Positions 13,011 through 25,707 of a DNA stretch of 64,000 bases are shown one piece after another. The DNA is from Ochotona curzoniae (Eukaryota > Chordata > Mammalia > Lagomorpha > Ochotonidae). The stretch spans positions 19,161,001-19,225,000 of the forward strand of contig NW_024466512.1 of the NCBI RefSeq assembly GCF_017591425.1. The letters are read 5' to 3'. The translations under genes were made by a program, and so were the position numbers. Every line of letters begins with the position of its first letter. Within the stretch, counting starts at the first letter, position 1. Below the pieces are notes generated by a model. It saw only the letters and a list, made by a program, of their open reading frames with translations, was not told the DNA's origin and did not search any database.

Positions 13011-13589
13011 CAAGTTTTAAAAACCATCACCCCAAGTGCATGGCTATTGTGTATATATAAAAATGTCTGAAGGTATGGGGGGACTAGTTGGCCAAATTAT
13101 TTCTCGGAGGTGGCAGAGCCAGCTTTGAGGGACAGCACTAGCTCCTGACTACACAAGCAGCATGCAGGCACAGCCATATCCAGCTGAAGCTCTCCTCTGG
13201 CAGTCCACACGAAGAGAACTGGTTATTCTCATGTGCATAAGCTACCTTATTTAATTTTCTCTTACGTTGCTAATGTCATGATCACATTTTGAAAATAGCT
13301 CTAATATCTGGCAAAACTCCAGAAATAGGTCTCAAACTAAGTATCATTTTTTTTCTAAAACCCTTCACCTATGGCAACCAAAAGGTCAATCATTCTGATG
13401 CTTCAAATTCAAATTTGAAAATGTCTCAATATGATCTATGTTGTAATTAAAGCTTTGTACCGAGTTCAAAGAGTTTCCATTTTTGGAAAACAAATGACAC
13501 TGGCCTGATTTTATTTTTATAAGACATACATGATAAGACTTGACAGTTGTATCTGAATGGATCTGGAGACCAACATCATGGAATAGGTA

Positions 13590-13725
13590 GGAAGACTGAT
13601 ACTCACACTCATTTTATAACTGAAAATATTGAAATGTAGAGAATATAAGTAACTTGCCCTCTAGTTAGTAAGAGGCCTACCCAGGATTCAAAGAGTTCAA
13701 ATCTCTAACTACTTTACCATAGGAT
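13590..13725 (+). repeat. MIR fragment
   Basis: Second half of MIR: 'AACTTGCCC...AGTTAGTAAGAGGC...AGGATTCAAA'. Confidence 0.55.
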
Positions 13726-13933
13726 TTTTCATGCATCATTTAAAAAAAAGAAAAAACAATTCTTTAGTATCTCTATATGAGCTGCCATAAGTAGCTGTGA
13801 AGGAATCAATAAAGTAGGTCCAGATGTGCCTCCTTAGCAGTTGAACTGTGTTATTCTATGTGCTAGAAAGAAGAGGCATGGATTGAAAGTGCATTTAACA
13901 GGATTGCCTAGTTAAAACATATACATATGCTTA

Positions 13934-13954
13934 AACACACACACACACACACAC
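13934..13954. repeat. (CA)n microsatellite
   Basis: CA run. Confidence 0.95.
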
Positions 13955-15499
13955 GAGTGAATTATAAAACCAGAGTTCCAAATAGTAGCATGCTCAGCTA
14001 GATCAGGTAGCCTGCACTTTAGAGATCAAGGAGAGAGCCATTCACTCTAAGTCTTCGAGATGCAACGGAGAAACCTTGAACTCAATCAACAAATGCTTCT
14101 CAAACTCAAAGAGTCAGAGAAAGCTCAGCAAAGTGATACAAGTGATGGGTAGCAGGTTTGCCAGGACCCAACTATTATTGGGCAAGGTGCCGGCAGGGCA
14201 TCCAATCAGTAGCTTCCATTAGCAGTCCATGAAAAGTACCCATGGCTCTTTGAAGCAGTAAGTGATTGACACCATTCTACACCCTTGGACCAGCTGTCCC
14301 ATGAGAAAACAGGGCTAAGTAACATGGATAAAACATGAAATCACAATCAAGTACCACACACAAAACAAAACCAACAAGCTGTTGTGCTACATATGACTAG
14401 ATAATTTATTCACAGTTTATTAATCTTTTTTCCATTTTTTTTCCTGGCCAAAGTTTGCAAAGAATATTCTAGAAGACAGTATTTTTATTTAGCTATTTCT
14501 ATTTATTTAGGTATAGATGGTGTTCTCTGAGTTTCCTAAGCAAACTCTATTTTGGTGCCCATCAACTTTGGGAAATTTTGAGTATTCAATGCTTCAAATA
14601 TTTTTTTATCTCTTCTTTCCTTACTCCTATTAGAACATAATGTACTTGCTATAGCTCCACACTTCTTGGAAATATATTGTTTCATCTTTTACACTCGTTT
14701 TTCCTTTCTTTTTTTTTAGTTTGGAAGTTTCTATTGACTTTTTTCTCCACAAGACAGTATGTTTTTAGATATGAAAAGTCCTAGTCTTTTTTTCCTCTGT
14801 AAAAGGTAATAGTGTTGAATTATTTTTGCAGTAGATCCTCTGATCCAATCCTGAAGTAAATCAAGATATAAAACAGAGAATTGCTTCTCTCTCCTGAGGA
14901 GTTTACAGCCTAGAAAAAGATGTGGGGTGGGGAGCAAGAAACTGGCATGAGCGAAGAAGAGCAAGGTCTCAGGAGACAGAGTGGACAGAGGCAAGAAGTA
15001 GGGAGTCCCAACATGTGGGACCGGCAGAGGAAGGCAACTGGGAAAGGAGTGTGTGTGATGGGACCCAGAAGATGTGCTCAGACTGTGTATGCATAAGCAC
15101 AGTGGCTGCTTCTGCAAGCACACACCTCTCAATGTACAGTTGCGTCTCCCACTTAACAATATAGAGACACAATAGCACCTAGTCACCAGTACTTCCTCCA
15201 AGAGACATCATGTTGCTTGTCTTCATGAGACCTAACACAGAACTTAACCACACAAACAGATATCCAAAAATTCACGGCACTCTGGAACTGAAGTGATTTC
15301 ATTTTGATGAAAATAGATATAGATATCTCAAAATCTATGGAACATTTTCCATATATTCAAATCCTAAGAACTGTTGAAGATCCTTCATATATGCTTGATT
15401 TTGCATTCACAGTAGTTGTCACCAAAACACACATACGAAACATTCAGCTGAGTGAGACAGCACAGTTCACATCTTACGCCCCCAATTCTCTGCTGTGCC

Positions 15500-15590
15500 A
15501 ACAATGTCCAGCTGTTTGAACCTTAGGCAGGTCATTTAACCCTTCTAACATAATAGTTCAAGATTTGTAATAGTTCTAGATTTGTGAGCA
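15500..15590 (-). repeat. MIR fragment
   Basis: Antisense MIR segment 'CTTAGGCAGGTCATTTAACCC' and following bases. Confidence 0.5.
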
Positions 15591-15902
15591 TTAATCAAGA
15601 AATGCACACAGAACACAAGGCAGGTCTCGTTAAAATGATTCCATTTCCCCCAGCCAGCACTGAGCAAAAGCAAAGGGCTCAGGGTCCACATTCAGCCCCA
15701 CTCTTCTTCCTTATCCTGGATGACACTGATTTCAGCAGCCCGTGGTGACACTTCCCCATTCAAGGGTCCAAAAAGAAAAATCCTATATTTCTGCCTTCAC
15801 ATGTGATTTTATTGGCCTTTCATCCATCCTGGCAGTTTCAATCCTTTCCTCTCCTCTCCTCTTCCTGCTGTCTGATGCTATGATGCCACAATCCAGTCTC
15901 TG

Positions 15903-16012
15903 TGACTCAGGGGAAATGTTTCCATGGCGATGAGCAGTGATGTCATAAAGGGGGGATTGTTACAGGCCTGAATAAGATCTGGCACCAGATTCCCCCTGCC
16001 TCCTTATATAAG
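15903..16012 (+). promoter_or_regulatory. Promoter-like motif cluster in intron 1
   Basis: In order on the plus strand: AP-1 (TGACTCA, starting about 15903), an RFX-like palindrome GTTTCCATGGCGAT (15918-15931), a CRE/ATF variant TGATGTCA (15938-15945) and a TATA motif TATATAAG (16005-16012). Orientation is opposite to SORCS3. It could be a promoter for an antisense transcript, an enhancer, or the remains of an old LTR, since the TATA-to-GGGGACA part vaguely recalls MaLR LTRs. Confidence 0.3.
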
Positions 16013-16487
16013 AGGGGACAGGACACAACCCACTTGGGCACATCCCAGAAAATGGGAAACCAAATCACCAAAGCGATGGCAAGAACTAGCCAAGGGCAGC
16101 GAAAGTTCCAGTCCCTTCCACCACACATAAGCAACCCCATTCAGAAAAGAATCGCTTTAGTGGACCTCGCCAAGATAACAGTCATTCTTCACCAGAGATC
16201 AAGTGCACAACCCAGAGGCAGACACTACCACAAACTCCCCCTTCTGATCTAGTAAGATCCAAGCAGACACAGACTTCGTCCAGCAAAGCCCAAAGCATCA
16301 AATATTTATTGCAGAGACACCCACAGGCTCTTCCTCACCAGAGCAAAAGCAGCCCACTGGGAGTTTCAGCCCAACACGTCTTAGAAACTGAACATCTTTC
16401 CAGAAAAAATAGCATCTACCTCCAGCTCACTTCCTGGAGGAATTCAAACCACTTTGTTAAGAAAATTCCCAGAGGAAATCTGAAGCA

Positions 16488-17111
16488 TTGATACTAAGGA
16501 GCACCCAACAATGCTGCTTCCCATGTCGGGGTCTTGGAAATGCAATCGCAGCTTTGAAAAAGCAGCACTTGAAACCAGTAGGACTTGGCTGGGCTGCTGG
16601 TAGAGGAACACTTGACCTCGCCTGGCAATGCTTGAAAGTAAAGACACACCTGTTGCACTGCAAGGGTCTGCTCAGGTCATTCATGGTTGCAAGCTGTCTC
16701 TTTCTCCCTTGGGGCAGAGTGACTGCCACAGCTTTGAGTCCTGAGAAATGTGCCTCCCTCAGGAAAGGGTCTCCCTTAGACCCACACACAGGAGGCACTG
16801 GGAGGGAGCCAGGGCTTTGCAGAGATAACTCGTTTTCCAGAAAGGCCCATCTCCAGCAAATACAGTCTGAATGCACTGTGCACTGGTGCATGCACACTTG
16901 CACTGCCTTCATCATTACTGACAAACTGACTTCAAAGGGAAGTCATTTCCACCCCGGAAGTCTGACATATGCTCTTCCACGACACATGTGTATAGGGATA
17001 GGAATGCTTTCTTACTGTCCTTCACCAGAGGAGATCAAGTGCATAGGAATAGTGTCCTCAAACACCAGCAAAAAGCCCAAGAGCCCAAGGCTCCATTTCC
17101 AGGTTACCTAA
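16488..17111 (+). other. 207-codon open frame of unknown status
   Basis: Apart from GC-rich promoter shadows this is the longest ATG-to-stop frame in the window. It lies about 480 bp downstream of the TATA-like cluster and upstream of an AATAAA at 17394-17399 on the same strand. The conceptual product matches no family I recognise, has no clear domain, and the opposite strand is also open for 155 codons. It may simply be chance or part of a non-coding RNA. Confidence 0.12.
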
Positions 17112-17439
17112 CCCCTTGCTGTCCCCTCAGCCAACCACCCACATCCTCCCTTCCATAACTCCTCCCCATCAGCTCTGGGCCTTCCTGTAACCCCTTCCCA
17201 TCAGCTCTTCTCAGAATGTTTGCCTAATCCCACCATCCGCCACATAAAACAGTGGGACTGCTCCTTATTCACACCTGAACACTACACCCAAGCACATGTC
17301 CCCACATTTAAAACATATACATGCCAAAGGGCATTGCAGGGCAGAAGGCAAGCTCCTGCTTAGTGTGCTGCAAATCAACTTCAACCATTCCAAAATAAAA
17401 CTGGGTTATTTAAGGCTTTTTTATAAGAATGAATGGTTG

Positions 17440-17730
17440 ATAGATTGAGACTTTATTTTCTTTAAGAGATAGAGTATTGGGGCAGAGAGACACAGCAAGA
17501 TCTTCCATCTGATGGCTCACTCTCTAAATGTCTGCAGTGGCCTAAGCTGGGACAGGCCCAGATCAGGAGCCTCTTTCAGATCTCCCACGTGGATGGCAAG
17601 GTCCCAAAGATTTGGGTCACCTTCAGTTTCTTTCCTAGGATCCCAAAGGAGACTGGAATTGGCAATCTGGTATGGGATGTTGGTGCCACAAATGGCAGCT
17701 TAACTCGATGTACCATAACCGCAGCCCCTA
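17440..17730 (-). repeat. Old lagomorph C-SINE
   Basis: 'ATCTTCCATCTGATGGCTCA', 'AGATCTCCCACGTGGATGGC', head at right ending 'CCGCAGCCCC'. Confidence 0.8.
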
Positions 17731-18557
17731 ACACTGGGATTTTAAAGCACACTTTGGTGACCCAAGTGACTAATTTTATGATCAAGGATCTTTTCAAGAG
17801 ATCTAAGAAGTGAGATGAGATAGTCTGGGGCCTTGAAGATGCTACGTGTGACTGTGACACACCCTCTTTGCGCTATAATTTATTCATCTACAAAAATGCA
17901 GAAGGGTGGAAGTTTGGGCTCAAAGGCCAATTCTCACATCTTGCATCATTCAAGCAGACTGTGGCATTCAGTTCCTCGAATAAGGGCATGGGACAGCTGG
18001 AGGATGATTGCTCAAGGCACTCTGCTGCCATCCTGGGTTGGTATTGTCACCCAGAGCCGCACTTTGAAATCCTCCCTCCTGTGTGCTCCAGGCTCAGGCC
18101 ACAAGCCAATTCCCTCCTGGTAAAGAACCCCAGGATCACTGCCTCACCAAGCAGCACCTGTCAAAGCAACCTGAGCCCAGCACAGTCTATCCCCCAAACA
18201 CGCCTAAGCCAACCTTCGGGCAGGCCCTTGAGCCCAGCAAAGCTCTTCCCAAGGCCTGCCTAAGTGGAGCTCATTCTGTTAGTTTGCAAAGCACCTCTGC
18301 ATATCAGCCTATTCTGTCACTCCCTTGTTCATGATAAATGCCTGGCATAAAAACGACCTTCAGAAATGTGTTAAGGCCAGCACCCAGCACATTCAGAGAG
18401 GCCTAGGGAAGGTGAGAAGGCTGGGGAACAGTGGAGATGCTCTTCATTACTGTGCATCAAGAAACTAAGGAGAAAGAGTGGGGCTGCCAGGGTGAAGGGA
18501 AAAAAACATTGTCAGTTCATTCAGAAGCAGCATGCATGTGCTGACAGCCCTATCTCA

Positions 18558-18570
18558 GTTGCTGAGCAAC
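18558..18570. promoter_or_regulatory. RFX X-box palindrome
   Basis: GTTGCTGAGCAAC is a perfect 6-1-6 inverted repeat of the EF-C/RFX type. TAATTG- and TAATTAG-like homeodomain motifs follow within about 50 bp (18600-18625). The surrounding 150 bp are not repetitive. Seen: the motif. Inferred: RFX binding. Confidence 0.35.
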
Positions 18571-18903
18571 GAAGAAAAAGCTTTTCAGAGAGCAAAGGGC
18601 TAATTGGACAAATGAACTAATTAGACATTTCCGGAGTCACTGCCTTAAATGACAACAGACTTGGGTGGCCAGTGGTTTGCAGGGGAACAAAAGTGTCTTG
18701 TCATTTTTACCTGAGCTGTGGTCCAGCACATCTAGGAAACTGAGGAGGGTGCGAGCCACATTCAAGGTGCCAGAGATGCCACACTTGAAGAGGAAGGTAA
18801 TGGAGGGACCTCTGCCTGGCAAGGGAAGTTGAACTGAACAACCTTTAAGATCCCTTGCAATTCTTAATATTCAATCAATCATGCACTGTAGGAAAGGGAA
18901 GCC

Positions 18904-18922
18904 AAAAAAAAAAAAAAAAAAA
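18904..18922. repeat. A homopolymer
   Basis: About 19 A in a row. Confidence 0.9.
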
Positions 18923-19299
18923 GACGAGTAAATCCCCACTTTGGTACCCTGAAGTGTAAGTTAATAACCTCCGTCCTACACCCTCCTGGGGTGGGGGTCC
19001 CTCTGCCGTGTGCAAGCTAGCAAGCAGATTTCCAAGAAAGCCAAGAGCTGGCAGTTGTTACGAGTCTGTGCGGGAAATGATTTGCTGTTGGTTGCCTCTC
19101 TCCCTTGCTGTTTTGCTTCCCCCATTGGCTTCCTTTAATTACAGCTGAACCCCACTGGCTGCTCTCATGATAGAGGACCACCACTGTGCAGATCAGGGTG
19201 GGGAGAGGAGGAAGCCTGCAAGAGGCACTGCTAGGGGAAAGGGGACAGGCAGAGTAAGAGGAAGGCAGCCACCAGCTGCCAGAGCCACAGGAGAGACAC

Positions 19300-19435
19300 A
19301 GGTACAGACTTCCACTTCCGCTGCCAGTGGCAATGTGCTGGACAGCTCTAAGCAAGCCACTGAACCTCTCTGAGTCTTTCTCTTCCTCTTACAAAGTAGA
19401 GAGAATGAGCATTGTGGTGGTCTGAGAACAATGCC
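19300..19435 (-). repeat. MIR fragment
   Basis: Antisense MIR pattern AAGCAAGCCACTGAACCTCT followed by a decayed 'cctcatctgtaaaatg' block. Confidence 0.6.
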
Positions 19436-20044
19436 ACATCTCTCCCATTTCTGAGATTCTAAGGATTGCCCATTGTCTACAAAAATAAATGCAATTTGCC
19501 TTCAAGTCACCCAACAACTACGGAACTTGGTGACCCCCCATCATGTCTGGCTCTCCCAGTTCCCAGACAAATCCTATTACTTCTCATCTCCCAGCCATTA
19601 TCCCTCTTGCTCTAACCCTAGAAGCACCAAAACTGAAGTTCAAATTAATACCCAGCTTCAGCTTCTGGGGAAGAACTGGACAGTCTCACCGGAAAAAGCT
19701 ACCAAGCAGAAAATGAGGCTTAGCCCTAGTGGCACGGCAGCCAAACCTCATGGTCCCGGCCCCTTGCTGGCCTTGCTGGTACAAGTTAAAGAAGTGGGAT
19801 CCATATCTCTGCAGGTTGGGAGGACTCAGGTCGGTGGGCCCACAGGTGCCCTCTGGCTCAGTCCCTCATCAGCTGTGACCTGGGTCAGGCATTCAATCAT
19901 GGCTTCATTTCCCTACATTTACACTGACCAGTAACTGCATGGGGTCATTAGAAAGACTGCAATAGCAACCATTCTAAAGGCTCAGCACCTAGCATACCAT
20001 AAGAGCTCACTAAATATCCATTATTGTTATAAAATTGTGTTACC

Positions 20045-20372
20045 TTGGGGTTGGCATTGTGGTATAGTGGGTAGAGGTTATCTCTGTAGCACCAGCAACT
20101 TACATGGTTGCCAATTCTAGTCTTGGTTGTTCCACTTTCAATCCAGCTCCCTGCTACTGTGCCTGAGAAGGCAGTAAGAAACGGCCCAAGTACATGGGTC
20201 CCTGTACCCACATGGGAAACCAGGAAGAAGCTCCTGGTTCCTGGCTTCAAGATTAGCCCAGCTTTGGCTGTTGAGGCCATTGGTAGAATGAACCAGCAAA
20301 AGCGAGATTCTCCCCGCTCTTTCTGGTCCTCTCTCCCTCTGTAACTCTACTTTAAAATAAATCTTTCTAAAC
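20045..20372 (+). repeat. Lagomorph C-SINE
   Basis: Head 'GGGGTTGGCATTGTGGTATA', 'AATCCAGCTCCCTGCTACTG', tail 'TTTAAAATAAATCTTTCT'. Confidence 0.85.
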
Positions 20373-20519
20373 ATATTATTCTAGAAGGAAATAAGCGTTG
20401 ACCTCTTCACTTCTACCCGGCACTTTGTTCTGGTTCACCCAACCTATCGCCCTCTCAAACTCCATGATGTTCCAAGGTCACTGTTATTAATACAGACTCA
20501 GTACTTCCATCTCTGACAC

Positions 20520-20620
20520 TCTGCTGTATTCAGTGGTTTACAAGCTGCATGATCTTGGTGATGTGAACTCTCATCAGCTGTGGAATGGAGCTGGCAATAA
20601 TCTCCTAATCATAAATTTGC
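20520..20620 (-). repeat. MIR fragment
   Basis: Antisense MIR core: 'CATGATCTTGGTGATGTGAA...CAGCTGTGGAATGGAGCTGG...AATAATC'. Confidence 0.5.
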
Positions 20621-20886
20621 TGTAAGAGGAAAACCAGAAAACACAGTGGGAAGCACCCAAGACACAACGGGCACACCGTAGTGTCAGTATTAAAGCTCCT
20701 ATGGAAAACTGCTCTTTGGTTCTAATGTGGTCTTGATTTTCTGTTTCTATCTGCAAATACTTAGATTTCAAGTTAATCAAAAGGCCAAGATCAAGTCTGA
20801 ACTGTTCTTTGTCCGCGATCTACCCACAAGACTGAAGCAAAATTAGGATTTGCTCGTAACATTTTAAAAACTGTTTACTGCAACAT

Positions 20887-20920
20887 TACACACACACACA
20901 CACACACGCACGCACTCACA
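20887..20920. repeat. (CA)n microsatellite, interrupted
   Basis: CA run with GCAC interruptions at its end. Confidence 0.9.
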
Positions 20921-21069
20921 CATTGTATATATAAAAGAGAAAGCGCCCAAATCCTAAGGGATAGCTCATCATTCACTGCCTTTAATGACAATAAGGAATG
21001 TAGGAAATAATTCAACTATAAAGTGTAAGTTTCATGTTTGCAGACAAGTCTCATCAAAAACTCTAGCAG

Positions 21070-21242
21070 GAAGGAGTGGGTGTTTTGCACAGAGGTGAAG
21101 GTGCTGAGTGGGACAACTGCACCCAGGCAAGTGGTTTTGGCCTGGCCCAGTCTGTGTTGTTGTGCCCAATTAGGAAGGGAACTAGCAGATGGAAGATCTC
21201 TCTCTCTCTTTCTGTAGCTCTGTCTTTCAAATGAATAGAACT
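21070..21242 (+). repeat. Lagomorph C-SINE, internally deleted
   Basis: Head-like start and a normal 3' part ('GCAGATGGAAGATCTCTCTC', 'CTCTGTCTTTCAAATGAATA'), but the middle is largely missing. Confidence 0.65.
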
Positions 21243-21879
21243 TTAAAAAATCTAAAACTAGGTATTCAGAAATTACCTCAGTTACTTAAAACAAGAGGAA
21301 GAGCAGGTGCTCTCATTTATTTCATTTCTACTGTCACCTGCTATTCTTTGAATATGTTTATGCTATCCTCATCCCCTTTAAGGCAAGTTAAAGTAGAACT
21401 GGAGCTGCTGCAGGTCCTGACTTGGGTCTCCAGCCAGTGTAAGATCCTTTCTCCCTGCATGGACAGCTCCACACAGGTATTTCACAGCAGGTCTCCTTTG
21501 CAGCCCTGGCAATGGGGAACCACAGTGTCACAAGATACAGTTGCCCTCTCCCCTTAAAATATACACCCTCGCCGCAGGGCAAACCCTTTTACAAGAATTT
21601 GGGACTGCACAAGTTCTCCTGGTCACATTTTTGGGGGATGGGGGTAATCAGGAAAAGGATGCAGCCAAATCACTATGTGTTTTTTGCACCTTTAAAGTCT
21701 CTAAAATACATTCTCTCAGCTATATCTTGAGAGGACATTTGAACCAAAAGACAGACTCTAATTGTGTTTTTAGTCAAAAAACAAAAATAAAAGCCATGTA
21801 CAGTCCTTCTTGCTTCCCTTCCAAATCATTGCACCTGTATAAGAACAAATACAACTTGCTGACAGCGAGCGAGCCCTTG

Positions 21880-22010
21880 AACATATGCACACATGTGTAG
21901 TTTGCAAAGCCCTTCAAGTACATGGTTTCATTTTGATCCTTGCATCCATTGCACAGATGAGAAGACTTGAGTCTCCGATGTTGATTGACCTGGGGCATTT
22001 CATAAACAAG
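21880..22010 (+). repeat. MIR or MIR3 fragment
   Basis: 'CAAAGCCCTTCAAGTACATGG...TTGATCCTTGCATCC' then 'TTGCACAGATGAGAAGACTT', the MIR core order. Confidence 0.6.
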
Positions 22011-23404
22011 GTAGATAATGAAAGGAAGCCTGGTTTGGTGATTGCAGTTCTGACTACCTTCCTGGGAGTCTGCACTGGACCCAGAATCCTCCAGCAGCAC
22101 AAGCCAAAGATGTTACCAATTGCAAGCCATCAGCAGGCACCATCCACACGGATCTCACTTCAGCACATGACAGACACTGCCTGATGACTTGCGACATATT
22201 CAATGAGATAGGTTACTTCTATAGCAAAGCAAACACCTGAACACTCCCCCAATCCCATCAGCAGATCCATCAGCTCTGCTTGGGGGCAGGTACACACAGC
22301 ACTCACACCTGTACACACGTGATCTCTTTCACCTTTCTCCATCTCAGTTCCTGAGGAAGGAACACTGGTGAGCTCGTTCTTCCCAGTATCCCACAATCTG
22401 CGCCTGCAACATCCTTCACGGAAGCAGGGGAAGTAGCCAAGAATGAGCGTCTCCCTCCACGACTGAGCCACGCTCAGACACGGGCAGTGACAACGGTGTT
22501 TCACACATGATAGCCAACTCTGCCACTCCCCTATACCACTGCTTTAAAAATTCATACGTGCACAAGAAAGGAAAGAAAACACAAAACAACACCAGAAGGG
22601 AGAAAAGGCAATCTTGAAATGAATTCGACTGCAGAAGTGTATGTTCCTGCAGGCACAGTAGATATTAATAATTCAACAAAATATTACAGTAATTACTATA
22701 CTTTGCAAAACCACAACAGTGCACTTTAGCACAATTCCTACCAATCTCCCTGCAACTGTCATTTATAAATAAAACACAACCCCCTATATTAAATTTGTTT
22801 AACAGCTAAATATTTTATCAGAACTAATATGTTTTTAAATAATCAGTCAAGACCAAGAAAATCCCTGGTTCCACACTTCTCCTCTCTCGAAGTGAAATTC
22901 CATCTTCTCAGAACACAAATTGACTTCAGTTCTCACAAGCAAACACCAAGCTTTAGGGCTTGAAGGCCCCTGTTGAGAGACCTGAGGACTACTCAGCTTG
23001 AACTCTCTGCTGGAATCCGATTAGGCTGCTGCAAAGAGAATCAGAAGGGAAAAGAGTGAAAGAGTATTTCCTGTGGACCATGAATCCGACCTCCCTCATG
23101 TGGTTCCAGTAAAGGAAACCATGAATTGTAAAGCAAGGTGACTGACAAGCAATCACCAAAAAACACCCCGACATCTACCCTGAGCATGGTAGCTGAGGCT
23201 AAGAATCTTAAAACACAGATGAGCTCACGTCACGGTGTAATTACCTTTCCCCAAGTTTACTGCATCCCAGCTCTCAAATTCTCTTTTATTTTACCTGCTG
23301 TATCAGTTAGCTTTGCCTATAAAAACAGTGAAAAATAAACCACCCAAAACTCTTTCACTTGTTCTCCCAGCCAGTTATTATTCTCACAAATACACCATGC
23401 AGTA

Positions 23405-23670
23405 GCAGACATGGTGGCACAGCAAATTAAGTCACTGCATGCGACACCCACATTCAATATCAGAAAGCAGGTTCAAGACCTGGCTACTCTAAGTTCAGTC
23501 GAGCTCCTTGTGTTCTTGGGAAACAGTAGATGGTGCCTCAAGTACCTGCGTTCCTGCCACACATAAGCGAGGCCTGGAAGGAGCTCCTGGCTCTAGCCGG
23601 GCCCAGCCCCAGCTGCCGCAGTCATCTGGGAATGAACCAACGGATGGAAGATTCTCTCTCTCTCTTTCTC

Positions 23671-23708
<38 letters not shown>

Positions 23709-23725
23709 TTTCAAATAAGTCAGAT
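23405..23725 (+). repeat. Lagomorph C-SINE with (TG)n expansion
   Basis: Head 'CATGGTGGCACAGCAAATTA', 'GAATGAACCAACGGATGGAA', with the CT-rich region grown into CT and TG microsatellites, then TTTCAAATAA. Confidence 0.85.
23675..23707. repeat. (TG)n microsatellite inside C-SINE
   Basis: TG run replacing the CT-rich SINE region. Confidence 0.95.
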
Positions 23726-25377
23726 ATAAATGATGATTGGCATTTCTGCGGGCCACAGTTGGGCCTGGCTGATGTATTGGAATACCTGTATACTCCCTGA
23801 CTCTCATCCTCCTCCAGAAAGCTCTGGGTGAAGATCTCATGTCTACCGAAGAGGCTTGGCCTCTCAGATAAAAAAACCCATCACAGATTGAGAACTGGCA
23901 CATAGTCACTTCTACCACTTCTCTCGGCCAAAGCAAGTCACCAAGACAAAACCCATGGGAGGAAGAAAGTCACACGCCACCAACAGAAAGGGTAGCACAA
24001 AGGCCCAATACATAAGGAGTTGCAAGGAGTCCATGGGGAACCTGCCAAGTGTCCCTTCAGTGGCCTCCTTCTTAGCCATCCCCATTGCCACCACCCTCAA
24101 CAGCAACAGTCTTCTCTCTCAGCCCCCAACCTTCTCTCACTGCAACTCCCAGAGATTTTCCATGTGAACTTAGCTGCATCAGCCTCCTCCTTGAGCCTTT
24201 CCATGCCTTCCTGGACTCCTGGGGCGCTGCTTGGTCCTCTCTACATCTGTCTTTCTGGTTTCATCTCCATAAGCTCTCAGTCCTGCTGCTCTAGCCACCA
24301 CACTGTTCCTCCTTCTGTCACTCTCAGACTTCTTGCTCTCTCCTGCCACAGCCATTAGTCACGTGTCCTTAACCCTCTTGGCATGTCCCTTCTTGGTATG
24401 CATGCCCTATCTCAGCTTATCTATCTACTTCCCCCACCTGCCTCCCCTCAACTAAGTGTCCCTAGTGAGACCACGGATCATATCCTGTACTCTTCAAGGC
24501 TCTGCTCACCAGTACAGACCCAGAGCCCATTCATATCTGGCACTCACACGGTACCCCAGGAGTCTCTGTTGAACACTGAATACTGACGTCGTTTGACAAA
24601 GCTACTTCTAAATAATTTAATGAAAGACAAATAAAACTAAATTTTAGGTTGAGTTTTTTTATTAAAATCAATGGCAAATCTCTCTGTGATGTGCTTAATC
24701 CCTTCCATTATACTACCAAGTTTGTTTAAATCTTCTTTAAATTCGTTAGCTTTCCTTACAGGGTTGCACATCACTAGCCTAAACAAAATCACAGGTGCTC
24801 CATGCTAGGCAGGTCCCTTGCCAACATCCATCAGTTCCCGTGTGAGGAAAGATGAATATAATCCAAAATGTTTAAAGGATACAAAATCAACAAGTAATAT
24901 GCATATTTCACAGGTCCACATGAATGTGTGAATCACGATTTTTTTTTATCTCTATGTCTAGATATAGTATCAGGCTGATGTGAAAATGAAATAAAATTTT
25001 GGACATATCAAAAAAATTTTAATCTACTCCCCAAGTACTAGAAAACCACATGATTTCTGTTAAACCACAGCTCTCTAAGAGTTAAAGGAAATCTAGTATT
25101 ATTATATCAGGACATTCCCACATATTCCAAGAAAAAAATGACAGTAGGATATAATATAGAAAGATGAAAAGCAACCCGAAAATGAGGAATGGAATCCAAG
25201 GAGTGGAATCTAAGATTTAGACACTAATCAAAGAGTAAAATAAATCAAAATCGCAGGATAATAGAAATAGGAATCAATAAACAAAACAACACAAAGTAGA
25301 ATTTCCCGTCAAAGTATTTTTAAAAAATGGAAATATCTTAGAACTATAGTTAAAAAAAACAGATGTTTCTTCTATTT

Positions 25378-25707
25378 TAATATTTATTTGCTTTTTTATT
25401 GCAAAGTCAGATATAGAGAAGAGGAAAGACAGAGAAAGATCTTCCATCTGCTGGTTCACTCCCCAAGTGCCTGCAATGGCCAAAGCTGAGCTGATCCAAA
25501 GCCAGGAGCCAGGAGCCAGGAGATTCTTCCGGGTTTCCCATGCTGGTGCAGGGTCCCAAGGCTTTGAACCATCCTCCACTGCTTTCCCAGGCCACAAGCG
25601 GGGAGCTGGATGGGAAGCGGAGCTGCCGGGATTAGAACCGGCACCCATATGGGATCCTGGTGCATGCAGGTCAAGGACTTTAGCCACTAGACTACCATGC
25701 CAGGCCT
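25378..25707 (-). repeat. Young-type lagomorph C-SINE
   Basis: Near-complete antisense copy from tail to the head at 'TGCCAGGCC'. The flanks GATGTTTCTT and GATGCTTCTT look like a decayed target-site duplication. The 177-codon minus frame here is SINE sequence. Confidence 0.92.

Noticed and set aside
15918..15945. MHC class II-like X/X2 module (RFX plus CRE)
   Set aside because: Spacing between the RFX-like and CRE-like motifs is longer than in SXY modules and no Y box is placed correctly; kept only as a loose motif cluster.
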